DNA of 64,000 nucleotides from an uncultured Lactobacillaceae bacterium (GTDB lineage: Bacteria; Bacillota; Bacilli; Lactobacillales; Lactobacillaceae): the NCBI GenBank assembly GCA_945285405.1, contig CALYQJ010000001.1, positions 90,473 through 154,472 on the forward strand. The letters are read 5' to 3'. This document shows, one piece after another, positions 9,846 through 18,532 of this stretch. Numbering within the stretch: position 1 is the stretch's first letter; the number at the start of each line of letters is the position of its first letter. The position numbers and the translations under genes were made by a program. The notes beneath the pieces were generated by a model. That model did not search any database. It was not told the DNA's origin and saw nothing but the letters and a program-made list of their open reading frames with translations.

Positions 9846-9859
9846 AGTTAACGCTTTTA
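9846..9859. promoter_or_regulatory. Candidate cre (CcpA) site upstream of the sugar-porter gene
   Basis: Read on the minus strand the site is TAAAAGCGTTAACT, matching the 14-base cre consensus TGWAARCGYTWNCW at 13 positions. It lies about 150 bp upstream of the MFS start, beside plausible minus-strand -35/-10 elements (TTGATC and TAGAAT). A cre before a sugar transporter makes biological sense, but AT-rich DNA gives chance matches. Confidence 0.45.
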
Positions 9860-9930
9860 TTCTATTTAATATTAATACATTGGGATCAAGTCTTGTATTT
9901 TTACTGGTTGATAGTGTCAAGTAAAAATGC

Positions 9931-9959
9931 TTTACAGCCTATTTAAAAGCTGGTAGAAT
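9931..9959 (+). promoter_or_regulatory. Sigma-A promoter of the rpsP operon
   Basis: TTTACA at 9931-9936 and TAGAAT at 9954-9959 are separated by exactly 17 bp, 33 bp upstream of the rpsP start. This is the only good promoter seen before the five-gene ribosomal/tRNA-modification operon. Confidence 0.75.
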
Positions 9960-9992
9960 GATAAAGTTAATTTAACAAAAGGAGTACATTTT

Positions 9993-10268
9993 ATGGCAGT
10001 TAAAATTAGAATGACTAGAATTGGAGCTAAAAGAAAGCCATTTTACCGTATTGTTGTTGCTGACTCGCGGATGCCACGGGACGGTCGTTATATTGAACAG
10101 TTAGGTTATTATGATCCTTTGGCTAAACCCAAAAAATTAAAATTGGATGAAGAAAAAGCTCTTGATTGGTTAAATAAAGGGGCTCAACCCTCAGATACAG
10201 TAAAAAGTTTTCTTTCTAACTTAGGAATCATGAAAAAGTATCATGATCAAAAATATTCTAAAAAGTAA
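9993..10268 (+). CDS. rpsP: 30S ribosomal protein S16
   Basis: A 91-aa protein opening [20 protein letters not shown], the hallmark of S16, followed by [14 protein letters not shown]. It binds 16S rRNA early in 30S assembly. An AAAGGAG is well placed before the ATG. First gene of the rpsP-khpA-rimM-trmD-rplS operon, driven by the promoter at 9931-9959. Confidence 0.97.
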   Translation: MAVKIRMTRIGAKRKPFYRIVVADSRMPRDGRYIEQLGYYDPLAKPKKLKLDEEKALDWLNKGAQPSDTVKSFLSNLGIMKKYHDQKYSKK

Positions 10269-10278
10269 TTGATATAAA

Positions 10279-10536
10279 ATGAGTGGTGATCTAGAAGCAA
10301 TGATCAGAACCATCGTGGTCTCTTTGGTCGAGTTTGAACAAAAAGTAAATATTGTAGTTAACGAAGAAGTTGGAATAATTAATTGTAAAATTCAATGCGC
10401 TCCCAGCGATGTTGGTCGTCTAATTGGTCGAAATGGCACAGTTGCGGAAAATATTCAGCAAGTTGTTAGAGCTTTTGATCATTTAGGTCCAAAACAGCTT
10501 AAAATTTCAGTAGTGAGTAATGATGAAATCAGTTGA
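10279..10536 (+). CDS. khpA: KH-domain RNA-binding protein KhpA
   Basis: A short (85 aa) single-KH protein with the GXXG-type loop in VGRLIGRNGTVAENIQQVV. KhpA (YlqC) binds RNA together with KhpB and affects cell division and elongation in Gram-positive cocci and lactobacilli. It sits in its standard place between rpsP and rimM. No clear Shine-Dalgarno precedes the ATG at 10279; the 10-nt gap to rpsP suggests translational coupling, and ATG 10300 is an alternative start. Its end overlaps rimM by 17 bp. Confidence 0.93.
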   Translation: MSGDLEAMIRTIVVSLVEFEQKVNIVVNEEVGIINCKIQCAPSDVGRLIGRNGTVAENIQQVVRAFDHLGPKQLKISVVSNDEIS

Positions 10537-11041
10537 ACCCCGTTACCAAGTGGGGATTATTATTAAAACGCATGGTTTAAAAGGTGAAGTGAAAGTAAAG
10601 CCTACTACTGATTTTCCAGAGCGTTTTCAAAAAGGGAAAAAGTTATTAGTAACAGTTAATCACCAAGATCAAATTTTAGAAATAAGCCAAAGTCGCCAAC
10701 AAGGTCTTTTTTGGTTTTTAAATTTTAAGGGACTTGACGATATTAATGTTGTAACGTCTTTAGTTGGAAAGCCTCTTTATATTTCTAATCGAAATGATCA
10801 GTTAGATAAAGGTGAATTTTATGTTTCGGATTTAATTGGCTTACCAGTTTATGACTTAAATGGAATTTCTCAAGGATATTTAAAAGACATTTTGTCATAT
10901 GGTTCTAATGATGTTTGGGTAATTGCTAATAAAGATGGCAGAGAGCAACTTTTACCTTATACTGCTGATTTTATCAAAGAGGTTGATTTAAGAAAGCACA
11001 AAATAATAGTTGATTTGGAATTAACCGCTGATGAAAGTTGA
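10520..11041 (+). CDS. rimM: 16S rRNA processing protein RimM
   Basis: A 173-aa ribosome maturation factor for the 30S head; it binds S19. The N-terminal RimM barrel has VGIIIKTHGLKGEVKVKPTT, and the C-terminal PRC-barrel includes FYVSDLIGLPVYD and QLLPYTADFIKEVD. The start codon is inside the khpA end (ATG at 10520 or 10523), and the gene overlaps trmD by 11 bp. Such nested overlaps indicate strict co-translation. Confidence 0.95.
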   Translation: MMKSVEPRYQVGIIIKTHGLKGEVKVKPTTDFPERFQKGKKLLVTVNHQDQILEISQSRQQGLFWFLNFKGLDDINVVTSLVGKPLYISNRNDQLDKGEFYVSDLIGLPVYDLNGISQGYLKDILSYGSNDVWVIANKDGREQLLPYTADFIKEVDLRKHKIIVDLELTADES

Positions 11042-11747
11042 TGTTTTAACACTTTTTCCAGAAATGTTTGTAGCTTTAAATTCATCGATTACTGGTAAAG
11101 CTATAAGCAAATCTTTAATTAATTTAAATTTAATTAATTTTAGAGACTTTACTGAAAATAAACAAAATCATGTTGATGATACCCCTTTTGGTGGTGGTCC
11201 AGGAATGTTGCTCTTACCTCAACCGGTTTTTAGTGCATATGATACGATTGATCAAAGTGATCGGCCTCGAACTATTATTTTAGATCCTGGGGGTAAGACT
11301 TTTAATCAAGAACTTGCTGAAGATTTAGCTCAAGAAAAACATCTTGTTTTTATTTGTGGACATTATGAAGGGTTTGATGAACGAATAAAGGTTCTTGCTT
11401 CTGATGAAATATCCTTAGGTGATTTTGTTTTGTCAGGTGGTGAATTACCTTGTATGGTAATTTTAGATAGTATTATTCGTTTGATTCCAGGCGTATTAGG
11501 GAATAATCTATCGACAAAAACGGAATCATTTTCACATAATTTGCTAGAATACCCCCAATACACCCGTCCTCGGGATTTTAGAGGTATGAAAGTTCCTGAA
11601 GTTTTGGTAAGCGGAGATCACCAAGCTATAAGAAAATATCAATTAAAACAAGCAATTAAAAGAACAAAAAATAAAAGACCGGATTTGTATCAAAAATTTA
11701 TAGCTGAACAAGAAAAAGAAAATGAAGATATTCGGAGGTTAGAATGA
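11031..11747 (+). CDS. trmD: tRNA (guanine-37-N1)-methyltransferase TrmD
   Basis: A 238-aa SPOUT methyltransferase that makes m1G37 in tRNAs with a G36, preventing frameshifts. Visible hallmarks: [13 protein letters not shown] at the start, [23 protein letters not shown] and the trefoil-knot loop [16 protein letters not shown], which binds S-adenosylmethionine. Normal length for the family. It overlaps rimM and rplS (4 bp, ATGA). Confidence 0.97.
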   Translation: MKVDVLTLFPEMFVALNSSITGKAISKSLINLNLINFRDFTENKQNHVDDTPFGGGPGMLLLPQPVFSAYDTIDQSDRPRTIILDPGGKTFNQELAEDLAQEKHLVFICGHYEGFDERIKVLASDEISLGDFVLSGGELPCMVILDSIIRLIPGVLGNNLSTKTESFSHNLLEYPQYTRPRDFRGMKVPEVLVSGDHQAIRKYQLKQAIKRTKNKRPDLYQKFIAEQEKENEDIRRLE

Positions 11748-12094
11748 ATCCAATAATTGAAGAAATTACTAAAGAACAAAAAAAGACCGATATACCTAAA
11801 TTTAAGGCAGGAGACACCATTAGAGTACATGCCAAGATTGTTGAAGGTAAAAGAGAAAGAATTCAGATTTTTGAAGGGGTAGTAATTAAACGTAAGGGTG
11901 GAAATAGTATCAGTGCTACTTATACTGTTCGTAAAATTTCGAGCGGAATTGGAGTAGAGAGAACTTTTCCACTTCATTCACCTCGTGTGGCAAAAATAGA
12001 AGTAGTTAAGATTGGTAAAGTAAGAAGAGCCAAATTATATTACTTCCGGAAACTTCGTGGAAAGGCTGCACGTATTAAGGAAGCTCGAAGATAA
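11744..12094 (+). CDS. rplS: 50S ribosomal protein L19
   Basis: A 116-aa L19 with the family core [20 protein letters not shown] and [18 protein letters not shown]. It lies at the 30S-50S interface. The ATG overlaps the trmD stop, with GGAGG just upstream. It is the last gene of the operon, followed by a strong terminator. Confidence 0.97.
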   Translation: MNPIIEEITKEQKKTDIPKFKAGDTIRVHAKIVEGKRERIQIFEGVVIKRKGGNSISATYTVRKISSGIGVERTFPLHSPRVAKIEVVKIGKVRRAKLYYFRKLRGKAARIKEARR

Positions 12095-12115
12095 AAGCTT
12101 TTTTATAGGTTTACT

Positions 12116-12148
12116 AAATCCCTTGCTTTCAAGGGATTTTTGTTTTTT
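12116..12148 (+). terminator. Rho-independent terminator after rplS
   Basis: AAATCCCTTG (12116-12125) pairs perfectly with CAAGGGATTT (12130-12139) around a CTTT loop, followed by a T-rich run. It ends the rpsP-rplS operon. Confidence 0.93.
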
Positions 12149-12299
12149 ATAAAAAATTATATATTTTAATCATGAGTTATAAATAGAACTGTTTAAATTA
12201 AAAAAATTATAATTAATTTACTTTTTTAAAGCTTCTTAAATTAAATATCTTTTTTAATTTTTATAAAAATTTTAATTTAGTATTAAGTGGACCTTTGAC

Positions 12300-12328
12300 T
12301 TTAATTTAAGTTAAGTTTACCCTATACT
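12300..12328 (+). promoter_or_regulatory. Probable promoter of the DUF896/YneF/ABC exporter operon
   Basis: TTTAAT (12300-12305) and TATACT (12323-12328) are 17 bp apart, about 30 bp upstream of the first gene. The spacer contains the 12-mer AAGTTAAGTTTA that recurs upstream of two other genes in the window. The rest of 12150-12300 is plain AT-rich sequence in which I see nothing else. Confidence 0.5.
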
Positions 12329-12360
12329 ATTAATTATGTTTAGAAACGGAGGCAAGCCTT

Positions 12361-12597
12361 ATGGAGAACAAATATTTGGCAAGAATTAATGAATTGGCTC
12401 ATTTACAAAAAACTGTAGGTTTAACTGCCGACCAAAAAAAAGAGCAAGCCGAATTACGTCAAAAATATTTGGATGAATTTAAAAAAGGTTTTCGTTCACA
12501 AATTGAGAGCTTGAAAGTAGTAGATAATGAAGGAAACGATATTACTCCTGAAAAGCTAAGAGAAGTGCAACGTCAAAAAGGTCTGCGTAAAGATTGA
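12361..12597 (+). CDS. DUF896 (YnzC-like) small protein
   Basis: A 78-aa basic/acidic helical protein opening MENKYLARINELAHLQKTVG and ending near PEKLREVQRQKGLRKD. This matches the DUF896/YnzC family, a two-helix protein of unknown function common in Firmicutes. A good GGAGG-type site lies before the ATG. It is followed by the YneF homologue, as in many lactobacilli. No catalytic motif is present. Confidence 0.88.
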   Translation: MENKYLARINELAHLQKTVGLTADQKKEQAELRQKYLDEFKKGFRSQIESLKVVDNEGNDITPEKLREVQRQKGLRKD

Positions 12598-12621
12598 AAG
12601 GGGAATAAGGGAAATAAAAAG

Positions 12622-12855
12622 ATGATTTGGATTATTTTAGCCTTAGTTATTGGATTATGCGGCGGTATGGTGATAGGTGTATTTATTGCTCGTTCAACCA
12701 TTAAGAAAGAGTTAGTTGAAAACCCGCCGATTACTGAAGATATGATGCGAGCGATGATGATGCAGATGGGACAAACTCCATCGACTAAAAAACTCCACCA
12801 GGTCATGGAGAGCATGAAAGAAGCGCAACGCAAAGCAAATAAACGAAAGAAGTAG
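12622..12855 (+). CDS. YneF-family (UPF0154) small membrane protein
   Basis: A 77-aa protein with one N-terminal membrane helix (IILALVIGLCGGMVIGVFIA) and a charged cytoplasmic tail containing the conserved ENPPITEDMMRAMMMQMGQ segment, typical of UPF0154/YneF. Function unknown. It is 24 nt after the DUF896 gene and 2 nt before the ABC exporter gene, so it probably belongs to the same transcript. Confidence 0.9.
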   Translation: MIWIILALVIGLCGGMVIGVFIARSTIKKELVENPPITEDMMRAMMMQMGQTPSTKKLHQVMESMKEAQRKANKRKK

Positions 12856-12857
12856 GA

Positions 12858-14609
12858 ATGAATATTTTTTCAAAACTTTCTTGGTTTATCAAAGCAGAAT
12901 GGAAACGTTACTTAATTGGTATTAGTGATTTGTTATTTTTAGCCATTTTGCATATGTTTCCGCCATTAATTATTGGAATGGTGGTTGATGAACTTAATAA
13001 ACATACCTTGACCTGGAAATTATTAATTTCTCAGGTTTTTTTAATTATTATCTTAGCTTTTATTGATTATGGAATGCGTTTTATTTGGCGTTATGCTTTA
13101 TTTGGTGGGGCTGCAAAATTAGAGCAAGTACTTAGACGCCGTTTATTTCAACATTACCTTAAAATGGATGAAAAATTTTTTCAAAAGTATCGAGTTGGGG
13201 ACTTAATGGCACATGCAACTAATGATATTAATGCTGTCCAGCAAGTAGTTGGAAGTGGAGTTTTATCATTAGTTGATGCTATTGTCACGGGATTAACGAC
13301 AATTATTGCAATGATCGTTGTTGTTAATCCTAAATTGACTTTATTGACTTTGATTCCAATGCCTTTTTTAGCTTTAACAGCCTTTTTGTTGGGAGAGTGG
13401 ATGCACCGGGCTTACGACCATTATCAGGCTTCTTTTTCACGCTTAGATGATAAAACCCAAGAAAGTATGAGTGGAATTAAAGTAATTAAAGCTTTAGGTC
13501 AAGAAGAACAGGATTATCAAGATTTTGCTAATTTAACTCAAAAATCTTATCGATCAGCACGTAAAATCTTTTTTATTGATCCTTTATTTGATTTATCATC
13601 ACAGTTATTTATTGGCCTTACTTATGTTTTAACAATTTTTATCGGTGGAGGAATGGTTGCATCTGGTAGCCTATCTGTTGGTAAATTAGTTTCTTATTTT
13701 TCATATATTTTAAATTTAACTTGGCCAATGTTTGCTATTGGTCAGATTTTTAACATTATGGAACGTGGGGATGCTAGTTATGATCGAATTAATTTTTTGA
13801 TGCATGAAAAAAGTAGCATTATCGAATCACTTCATGACAACCAAGTGATTCCAAGTGGTAACTTGAATTATCACGTACAAAATTTTAAATATCCTGACGA
13901 CAAAAAGCTGGCTCTTAAAAACATTGATTTTGATTTAAAAAAAGGAGAAATGCTTGGAATAGTCGGTCCAGTAGGATCTGGTAAGAGTAGCATTATTAAA
14001 CTTTTGCTCCGCACTTTTGACAATTATGATGGAACGATTAGTTATTCTGGAAGAAATATTAAGGAATATTCTTTAGATTCATATTTACGTGCTATTGGAT
14101 ATGTTCCTCAAGATAATTTTTTATTTACAAATACAGTAGCTGAGAATATTAAATTTGCACGATTTGAAGCACCTTTATCAGAAGTGAAAAAAGCGGCTAA
14201 ACTCGCAGATATTGATCAAGATATTGAAGCATTTCCGAACGGCTATCAGACTAAAGTAGGGCAGCGTGGAGTTTCACTTTCCGGTGGGCAACAACAGCGG
14301 ATTGCAATTGCGAGGGCATTAATTACCAATCCGGATATATTAATTTTGGATGATGCTTTGTCAGCGGTAGATGCTTTAACTGAAAAAAATATTTTAAATA
14401 ACTTGAAAAAAGAACGTGAAGGAAAAACCACCATCATTTTAGCGCAACGTTTAAGTAGTGTAATGAGAGCTAATGAAATTATAGTATTAAAAGATGGTCA
14501 GATTAATGAGCGCGGAACTCATGAATCCTTACTTAAACAAAAAGGTTGGTATTATGATACGTGGAATAAACAAGAATCTGATCGAATGGGAGGTTTAACT
14601 GATGGATAG
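12858..14609 (+). CDS. Heterodimeric ABC exporter, subunit with the degenerate ATP site
   Basis: A 583-aa half-transporter with six membrane helices (residues ~15-300) and an ATPase domain. Walker A is GPVGSGKSS near 369, the signature SLSGGQQQR near 472 and Walker B ILILDDALSAVD, where Asp499 replaces the catalytic Glu. That substitution marks the inactive-site subunit of heterodimeric multidrug/lipid exporters such as LmrC/BmrC. The gene overlaps its partner by 8 bp. Substrate unknown; drug efflux is the usual guess for the family. Confidence 0.9.
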   Translation: MNIFSKLSWFIKAEWKRYLIGISDLLFLAILHMFPPLIIGMVVDELNKHTLTWKLLISQVFLIIILAFIDYGMRFIWRYALFGGAAKLEQVLRRRLFQHYLKMDEKFFQKYRVGDLMAHATNDINAVQQVVGSGVLSLVDAIVTGLTTIIAMIVVVNPKLTLLTLIPMPFLALTAFLLGEWMHRAYDHYQASFSRLDDKTQESMSGIKVIKALGQEEQDYQDFANLTQKSYRSARKIFFIDPLFDLSSQLFIGLTYVLTIFIGGGMVASGSLSVGKLVSYFSYILNLTWPMFAIGQIFNIMERGDASYDRINFLMHEKSSIIESLHDNQVIPSGNLNYHVQNFKYPDDKKLALKNIDFDLKKGEMLGIVGPVGSGKSSIIKLLLRTFDNYDGTISYSGRNIKEYSLDSYLRAIGYVPQDNFLFTNTVAENIKFARFEAPLSEVKKAAKLADIDQDIEAFPNGYQTKVGQRGVSLSGGQQQRIAIARALITNPDILILDDALSAVDALTEKNILNNLKKEREGKTTIILAQRLSSVMRANEIIVLKDGQINERGTHESLLKQKGWYYDTWNKQESDRMGGLTDG

Positions 14610-16386
14610 TCAGGAAGAATCAGTTTGGACTAAACATTTTACGTTGAAAGAACAGTTTCATATTATTGGGCGCTTGAATCATTATTTACTTAAATATCCT
14701 TGGCATTTAGTTATTTCAGTTGTTCTTGGAATTGCTTCAAGTATAACTTATATTGAAATGATGACTGTAATTCAAAATTTATTAGATCATCATTTAAGTC
14801 AAGGTCAAACGGCGACCAAAATTCTTTTAAATTTTACTTTATCTTATTTAACTTTTGTTATCATTCGTGTTATCACTCAATATATTTCAGCTTTTGTTTA
14901 TTATAATGGAATGGAACGAGCAAAGCAGGACTTGCGTAAAACTCTTTACCATAAAATTATGAAATTGGGGATGACCTTTTTTGATCGGGTTCCTAGTGGA
15001 TCAATTGTTAGTCGTTTGGTTAACGATACCGAATCACTTGATGATTTTTGGTACTTATTTTATGCGATAATTTCTGGAATTGTATCAATTATAACTTCAT
15101 TAATAACTTTATGGTTAAAGAATTCAACATTAACTATTTATTTAATGTGTTTCATTCCAATAATTTTAATTATTGCCCGGATTTATTTTTACGTTAGTAC
15201 GAAAAACTATCGTCAAATGCGGCAACGTTTATCAGAAATTAATGTTAAAATTTCAGAATCGGTTGAAGGAATTAATATTATTCAACAATTTCGTCAAGAG
15301 AAACGAATAGCTAAAGAGTTTAATAAAACAAATAATGATTACTACCAAGCACGAAAAAACGTTATAAAAATGAATGCTTTACTGTTAGCGCCAATTATTA
15401 ATTTATTAAATGGTTTAGCCAATGCGTTAATTTTATCTTATTTTGGTATTATTAGTTTTCAAAATACGATTGAAGTTGGCTATGTGTTTTTATTTGTTAA
15501 TTTAGCAAGTAACTTCTTTAATCCTTTTGTTAATATTATGGATGTATTATCAACTTTTCAAGATGGTATCGTTTCTGGTAGCCGAATTTTTCGAATTATG
15601 GATAGTAATATTAAGAATCCAGTTCAACATCCTAAAACTGGGTTTAAAATTACTCGTGGTAAAGTTGAATTTCGTCATGTAACTTTTGCTTATAATGATA
15701 ATGATCCAGTCCTTAAAGATATTTCTTTTGTAGTTGAACCGGGACAATCGTTGGCATTAGTTGGACATACTGGGAGTGGTAAAAGTTCCATTATTAATGT
15801 TTTGATGCGTTTCTATGAGTTTGGTTCAGGTCAAGTTTTAATTGATGATCAAGATATTCGTGATTATCCAATCGAAGAAATTAGAAAAAATATTGGTTTA
15901 GTTCTTCAAGATTCATTTATTTTTTACGGGGATATTAAATTTAATATTCGAATGTTTAATGATAAAATTAGCGATTCTCAAGTAAAAGAAGCGGCTGAAA
16001 TAGTTCATGCAGATCAATTTATTGAACAATTACCTCAAAAATATAATGAAAAGGTTATTGAAGGAGGCAAACAGTTCTCTACTGGTGAAAAACAATTACT
16101 TGCCTTTGCGAGAACGATAGTTACAAATCCTAAAATTTTAGTTTTAGATGAAGCAACAGCTAATATTGATACGCAAACTGAAGAGCAAATCCAAAATAGT
16201 TTAGCTGCTATGAAAAATGGTCGAACAACTATTGCAATTGCTCATCGTCTCTCGACAATTGTTGATGCTAATCAAATTTTAGTTTTAGATAATGGTCAAA
16301 TTATTGAAGCTGGTAATCATAAATCTTTAATTAAAAAAGATGGTTATTATGCACGAATGTTTAAGTTGCAGCATAGTAATACATAA
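14602..16386 (+). CDS. Heterodimeric ABC exporter, subunit with the active ATP site
   Basis: A 594-aa half-transporter, partner of the preceding gene. Six membrane helices precede an ATPase with Walker A GHTGSGKSS near residue 387 and Walker B ILVLDEATANID carrying the catalytic Glu517. Its signature is FSTGEKQLL (from about residue 492) instead of LSGGQ. So the second ATP site, formed by Walker A/B of subunit 1 and this odd signature, is degenerate, as in LmrCD, BmrCD and TM287/288. A terminator follows immediately. Confidence 0.9.
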   Translation: MDSQEESVWTKHFTLKEQFHIIGRLNHYLLKYPWHLVISVVLGIASSITYIEMMTVIQNLLDHHLSQGQTATKILLNFTLSYLTFVIIRVITQYISAFVYYNGMERAKQDLRKTLYHKIMKLGMTFFDRVPSGSIVSRLVNDTESLDDFWYLFYAIISGIVSIITSLITLWLKNSTLTIYLMCFIPIILIIARIYFYVSTKNYRQMRQRLSEINVKISESVEGINIIQQFRQEKRIAKEFNKTNNDYYQARKNVIKMNALLLAPIINLLNGLANALILSYFGIISFQNTIEVGYVFLFVNLASNFFNPFVNIMDVLSTFQDGIVSGSRIFRIMDSNIKNPVQHPKTGFKITRGKVEFRHVTFAYNDNDPVLKDISFVVEPGQSLALVGHTGSGKSSIINVLMRFYEFGSGQVLIDDQDIRDYPIEEIRKNIGLVLQDSFIFYGDIKFNIRMFNDKISDSQVKEAAEIVHADQFIEQLPQKYNEKVIEGGKQFSTGEKQLLAFARTIVTNPKILVLDEATANIDTQTEEQIQNSLAAMKNGRTTIAIAHRLSTIVDANQILVLDNGQIIEAGNHKSLIKKDGYYARMFKLQHSNT

Positions 16387-16416
16387 AAAAGCCTGAATTA
16401 GTTTCAGGTTTTTTTT
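16385..16416 (+). terminator. Rho-independent terminator after the ABC exporter pair
   Basis: CCTGAA pairs with TTCAGG around a short loop, flanked by an A-run and eight T residues, starting at the exporter stop codon. Confidence 0.88.
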
Positions 16417-16489
16417 ATTAGATTATAATTTATACATATAATTAAAAAGAAAAGTGAAATTAAAAGATATTTATTGAGGAGAAATTGCT

Positions 16490-18532
16490 TTGAATAATAA
16501 ATTTCGTTATGATTTACGTTATTCATTTGATCCAAGTAATTTTGGTCAGCAACAAGAAAAGAATTTGTTAGACTTTATTGTTGATGGCACAATTGATGGA
16601 ATTACGTTCTTTTTAAATCAAGAAGAATTAAATCAGGGCCATGTAACGCCAGAACAAGCAGATCAGTGGTTAATTATAATTAAAAAATTAATGCCTAAAT
16701 TGCGACGGCTTGGAGTAAAAATTAGTTTAAACCCCTGGACTACTCTTTTACATAGCGATCGTGGAGCTAAAATTAGTCAAAATTTAGGCTTTAGCCCGAT
16801 GGTCAATTATGATGGTACTCCCGCAGTAGCTATTGCATGTCCAGCAGATTTAATGTGGCAAAATTACATTGCTAAAATTTACAAGCACTATGCAACAATA
16901 TTGCCGGATTATTTGTGGTTGGAAGATGATTTTCGACATTTCTCTCATTCGCCTTACATTAGTTGGGGATGTTTTTGTGAGCATCATATGGAGCTTTATT
17001 CAAAGAAATTGGGTTATCAAATAAAACGTGAAAAATTTGTTGAGCGTTTATTACAAGCAGGAAAACCCACACCTGAACGTCAAGTATATTTGACAGTTGC
17101 TGGTGAAGAAATGGTTAACGTTGCAAAAAAAATTGCGAAACAAGTTCATGCGATTTCACCTAAAACAAGAATGGGCTTAATGTGCTCATTTCCTGAAATG
17201 CACGCAGTAGAAGGTCGTGATTGGACAAAATTAATTGAAGCTTTGTCTGATCAAGTTGGTGTGGCAATTCGACCTCATTTGCCAGCTTACGAAGAGGTAG
17301 CTGGTGTAATTTATTCGCGAAAATTTAATCAATATTCCCGTACTACAGTATCTCTTGTTCCAAAGGGTACTTTTGTGTTTCCGGAATTAGAAAATTATAT
17401 GTATTCACCTTACGCTAAATCAAAGCGCTTTTCGCAATTTCAAATTGAGTCTTCGATACTACTTAATCCCCAGGGAATCTTATTAAATCTTTACGATATG
17501 ATTGGTAGTGGAATTGTACCAGATTTTGAATATGCATCAATGCTAAAAGAGTCACGAGATTTGATGGAGTTCTTAACAGCTCATCAAATTACAAAACGAT
17601 ATGGTATTAAAATGCTTTTCAATCCTCGAGAAGCTTATTATCGTAATAATTATCAGCCTGGTAAATTTGAAGGTTTATATCCACTAGCAGCCCAGACGCT
17701 GGCTTTAATCGCTACTTTTGGTTTACCAGTAGATCCGGTAGCCTTTGATAATCAAAAATTTACTAATCAAATTATTTTGATTTCAGGTCAAGTTTTACGG
17801 GGAAGTTCTAAAGAGTTTATCACCGATTTATTAATAAATAATTTTGTGATTTTAGATGGTGAAGCAATTCAAGTAATAATTGATGCAGGACTAAAACAAT
17901 TGCTTAATATTAAACGAAGCTATTGGCATCAAGCCCGAACTAATTATCAGTCTTTCGAAGAATATCGAATATCCTTAAATCAAATATCTAATCCTAGAGT
18001 AAGCATGTTGCAACATATTGGTGACTATTTACAAATTGATTATAAAAATCCAGAATTAGTAGAAGTTTTATCAGATGCATATAATTCTAAATCACAAAAA
18101 TTAGGCCCGGTGATGGCTTTAGTAAATCAAAGAAGTCTTTTGTTGCCCTTATCTGTTGATCCAAAGTATGGATGGGGTTCACAGTATACTAGTTTCAAAG
18201 CAACAGCTTTGAAACGAGTTTTTAGTCAAAATAAAGATTTACCTTATGTGATTCAAATGCCAACAGTTAATTTAACTTATGGAGAATGTAGCTTTGATCA
18301 AAAAATTCACTATTTATTAGTAAATTTTTCTTTAGATAAATACTTGAAGATTCGTTTGCATTTACCCAGTTATAATGCTAAAAGTTTAAGATTTCAGGCA
18401 ACTTACCGTAATGGTGGGAGACTAGTTAGTTCATCTGTAATTGCTTTACGTAAGGAGAACTTTTATGAAATTTCACTAAATTTGCCAGGACTGAGCTTGC
18501 TTGATCTAGTACCACTTGATGAGGAATATTAA
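16490..18532 (+). CDS. Predicted TIM-barrel glycoside hydrolase-like protein, family unresolved
   Basis: A 680-aa cytoplasmic protein; no signal peptide. The TTG start at 16490 is supported by TGAGGAG at 16475-16481. The N-terminal ~370 residues read like a (beta/alpha)8 barrel: VKISLNPWTTL, then LPDYLWLEDDFRHFSHSP with WGCFCEHH, whose acidic pair is a candidate catalytic site. Residues ~390-480 (ALIATFGLPVDP through IILISGQVLRGSS) resemble the Rossmann-like domain after the barrel in GH42-type enzymes. I do not recognise a specific family and give no substrate. It overlaps the next gene by one base (TAATG), so the two are co-expressed. Confidence 0.6.
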   Translation: MNNKFRYDLRYSFDPSNFGQQQEKNLLDFIVDGTIDGITFFLNQEELNQGHVTPEQADQWLIIIKKLMPKLRRLGVKISLNPWTTLLHSDRGAKISQNLGFSPMVNYDGTPAVAIACPADLMWQNYIAKIYKHYATILPDYLWLEDDFRHFSHSPYISWGCFCEHHMELYSKKLGYQIKREKFVERLLQAGKPTPERQVYLTVAGEEMVNVAKKIAKQVHAISPKTRMGLMCSFPEMHAVEGRDWTKLIEALSDQVGVAIRPHLPAYEEVAGVIYSRKFNQYSRTTVSLVPKGTFVFPELENYMYSPYAKSKRFSQFQIESSILLNPQGILLNLYDMIGSGIVPDFEYASMLKESRDLMEFLTAHQITKRYGIKMLFNPREAYYRNNYQPGKFEGLYPLAAQTLALIATFGLPVDPVAFDNQKFTNQIILISGQVLRGSSKEFITDLLINNFVILDGEAIQVIIDAGLKQLLNIKRSYWHQARTNYQSFEEYRISLNQISNPRVSMLQHIGDYLQIDYKNPELVEVLSDAYNSKSQKLGPVMALVNQRSLLLPLSVDPKYGWGSQYTSFKATALKRVFSQNKDLPYVIQMPTVNLTYGECSFDQKIHYLLVNFSLDKYLKIRLHLPSYNAKSLRFQATYRNGGRLVSSSVIALRKENFYEISLNLPGLSLLDLVPLDEEY

